Shown here one piece after another: positions 30,933 through 31,631 of a stretch of 31,631 bases of DNA (position 1 is the stretch's first letter; each line of letters begins with the position of its first letter). The stretch comes from Ministeria vibrans ATCC 50519 (Eukaryota > Opisthokonta > Filasterea). The stretch covers positions 1-31,631 of the forward strand of contig CALSCP010002290.1 in assembly GCA_943704425.1 (NCBI GenBank), read 5' to 3'. The position numbers and the translations under genes are program-made. The notes below the pieces were generated by a model. It worked only from the letters and a program-made list of their open reading frames with translations, was not told the origin of the DNA and made no database searches.

Positions 30933-31417
30933 ACTCACTCGAGAGAGGTTTCTGAAAATCCAGTCAAAGAAGGTTGTGAGGAACGTGAGAGAGTAAAGGT
31001 TCAATACAGGGCGTTTATGGCATATTAATGTTCTTTTAAACTGGCAAATTCACGAAGGACGCCACTCGCGTACATCCCAGCCGCAACATTCTTCTGTACC
31101 ACACAATGAGCAGAGCGACTTTACTTACTCCGTTGTGCAAAATAAGAGTCCGGCATGTTCAGAAAGATGTAGTTTTGTGTGGGTCTCAGAATGCATAACG
31201 CCGACACGCTCTTTGCCGACATCTAGGGCTATTTCGCAAGCTGTCGTTTCTTTTATAGGTACATTGAGGCCTGATAAAGCCTTAAGAAGAGAGTGCAGCG
31301 AGTTTCCTGAACACTCATATTTGACGGGTTAAGGTTAGGGTTAAGGTGCCGTCTGTAGTACGTCCAGGGCGCGCTCTATAGCACTAACCCCAAACGCAGT
31401 GCACGAAAACACTACAG
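30933..31417. other. Spacer after the membrane-protein gene
   Basis: About 480 bp with the 3' UTR of the membrane-protein gene and no firm gene. A short ATG-initiated frame at 31106-31198 (about 30 codons, MSRATLLTPL...) ends in a stop and shows no recognisable feature; it could be a first exon. Confidence 0.4.
31326..31346 (+). repeat. Telomere-like motif (GGTTAAGG/TTAGGG)
   Basis: Reads GGGTTAAGGTTAGGGTTAAG with one further G. Its reverse complement shares CCTTAACCCTAACC with the motif at 24300-24314. The two lie about 7 kb apart in opposite orientation. Confidence 0.5.
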
Positions 31418-31631
31418 GCAGGCTTTCAAGAATGGTTGGAGGATGCGACACAGGATGGTGCGAATGCGCAGGTTGCACTGTGGCTTGTGCCGTTTCAAGT
31501 GATGCGTCCATCGGTTCTTGTGTCAGGCATGTGGCCACAAGCGGTGCTGGAGCGTTTCAGTGAGAGTGAGCGTGTTCGTCTGAAGAAGATGGCGTCAAAT
31601 GTTGTGAAAGACATGGTGACGTGGTATGAGA
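31418..31631 (+). CDS. Possible partial exon running off the window
   Basis: After a CACTACAG acceptor-like string the frame is open for 71 codons to the window end. It reads AGFQEWLEDATQDGANAQVA, then LWLVPFQVMRPSVLVSGMWP and a charged helix ending in KDMVTWYE. Composition is like the exons of neighbouring genes. No family is recognised and no start is seen. An ATG in another frame at 31432 gives only 44 codons. Confidence 0.35.

Noticed and set aside
31106-31332. Small genes after the membrane-protein gene
   Set aside because: Frames are short, mostly lack ATG, and have no exon-like continuation or family similarity.
1-31631. CRISPR array or prokaryotic operon structure
   Set aside because: The tandem repeats lack unique spacers, and the genes are spliced eukaryotic genes on both strands.

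Overview
This is a gene-dense window from a nuclear eukaryotic genome. Every recognisable gene but none of the short stretches is built from GC-rich exons split by short GT-AG introns (about 40 to 290 nt) that are AT-rich or filled with simple repeats. I could rebuild 12 protein-coding loci with about 44 introns by joining exons on phase, splice signals and family similarity, plus one possible partial exon at the right edge. The gene set (bifunctional peptidylglycine amidating enzyme, phosphorylase kinase alpha subunit, a PTB-domain clathrin adaptor with DPF motifs, acylglycerol kinase, a HEPN-NACHT-type protein) suggests a unicellular eukaryote related to the holozoan/opisthokont side or a similarly gene-rich free-living protist. 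I cannot place it further from the sequence.

Layout, left to right: a purine-rich 22-nt minisatellite (1-292); an extended short-chain dehydrogenase/reductase (minus, 403-1460, 3' end unresolved); a membrane-anchored bifunctional PAM with PHM and PAL domains (plus, 1581-4362); an arylsulfatase A-like enzyme in eight exons (plus, 4531-6958); the ESCRT-II subunit SNF8/VPS22 in seven exons (minus, 7083-8549); an ankyrin-repeat protein in ten exons, most introns falling at the same place in the repeat (plus, 8866-11658); phosphorylase b kinase regulatory alpha subunit (minus, 11841-16155); family I inorganic pyrophosphatase with a presequence-like N-terminus (minus, 16614-17687); a PTB/PID adaptor (minus, 18190-20288); an acylglycerol kinase (AGK)-like lipid kinase (minus, 20475-22160); a small secreted cysteine-containing protein (minus, 22668-23180); a large HEPN-like/STAND-NTPase/helical-repeat protein (minus, 24582-28319); and a multi-pass, possibly seven-helix, membrane protein (plus, 29819-30932).

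These genes do not form an operon or an obvious pathway. Loose themes are the secretory and endosomal system (PAM, arylsulfatase, SNF8, PTB adaptor) and energy or lipid metabolism (PHKA, PPase, AGK). Two long spacers (23181-24581 and 28320-29818) flank the HEPN-NTPase gene and hold only weak open frames. A telomere-like motif occurs in the first of these and again near the right edge.

The best candidate for something new is the HEPN-NTPase protein. It has an Rx4H motif (R-N-R-W-A-H) of the type found in HEPN RNases, a Walker A/Walker B pair of the NACHT style, and a long helical C-terminal region with PPR/TPR-like character. That is the architecture of a STAND-type sensor with a possible RNA-cleaving effector. 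The dispersed minisatellite shared by introns of several genes, and the exon-per-repeat ankyrin gene, are the next most interesting structures. All identifications rest on reading the translated sequence and my memory of the families; no database search was run.
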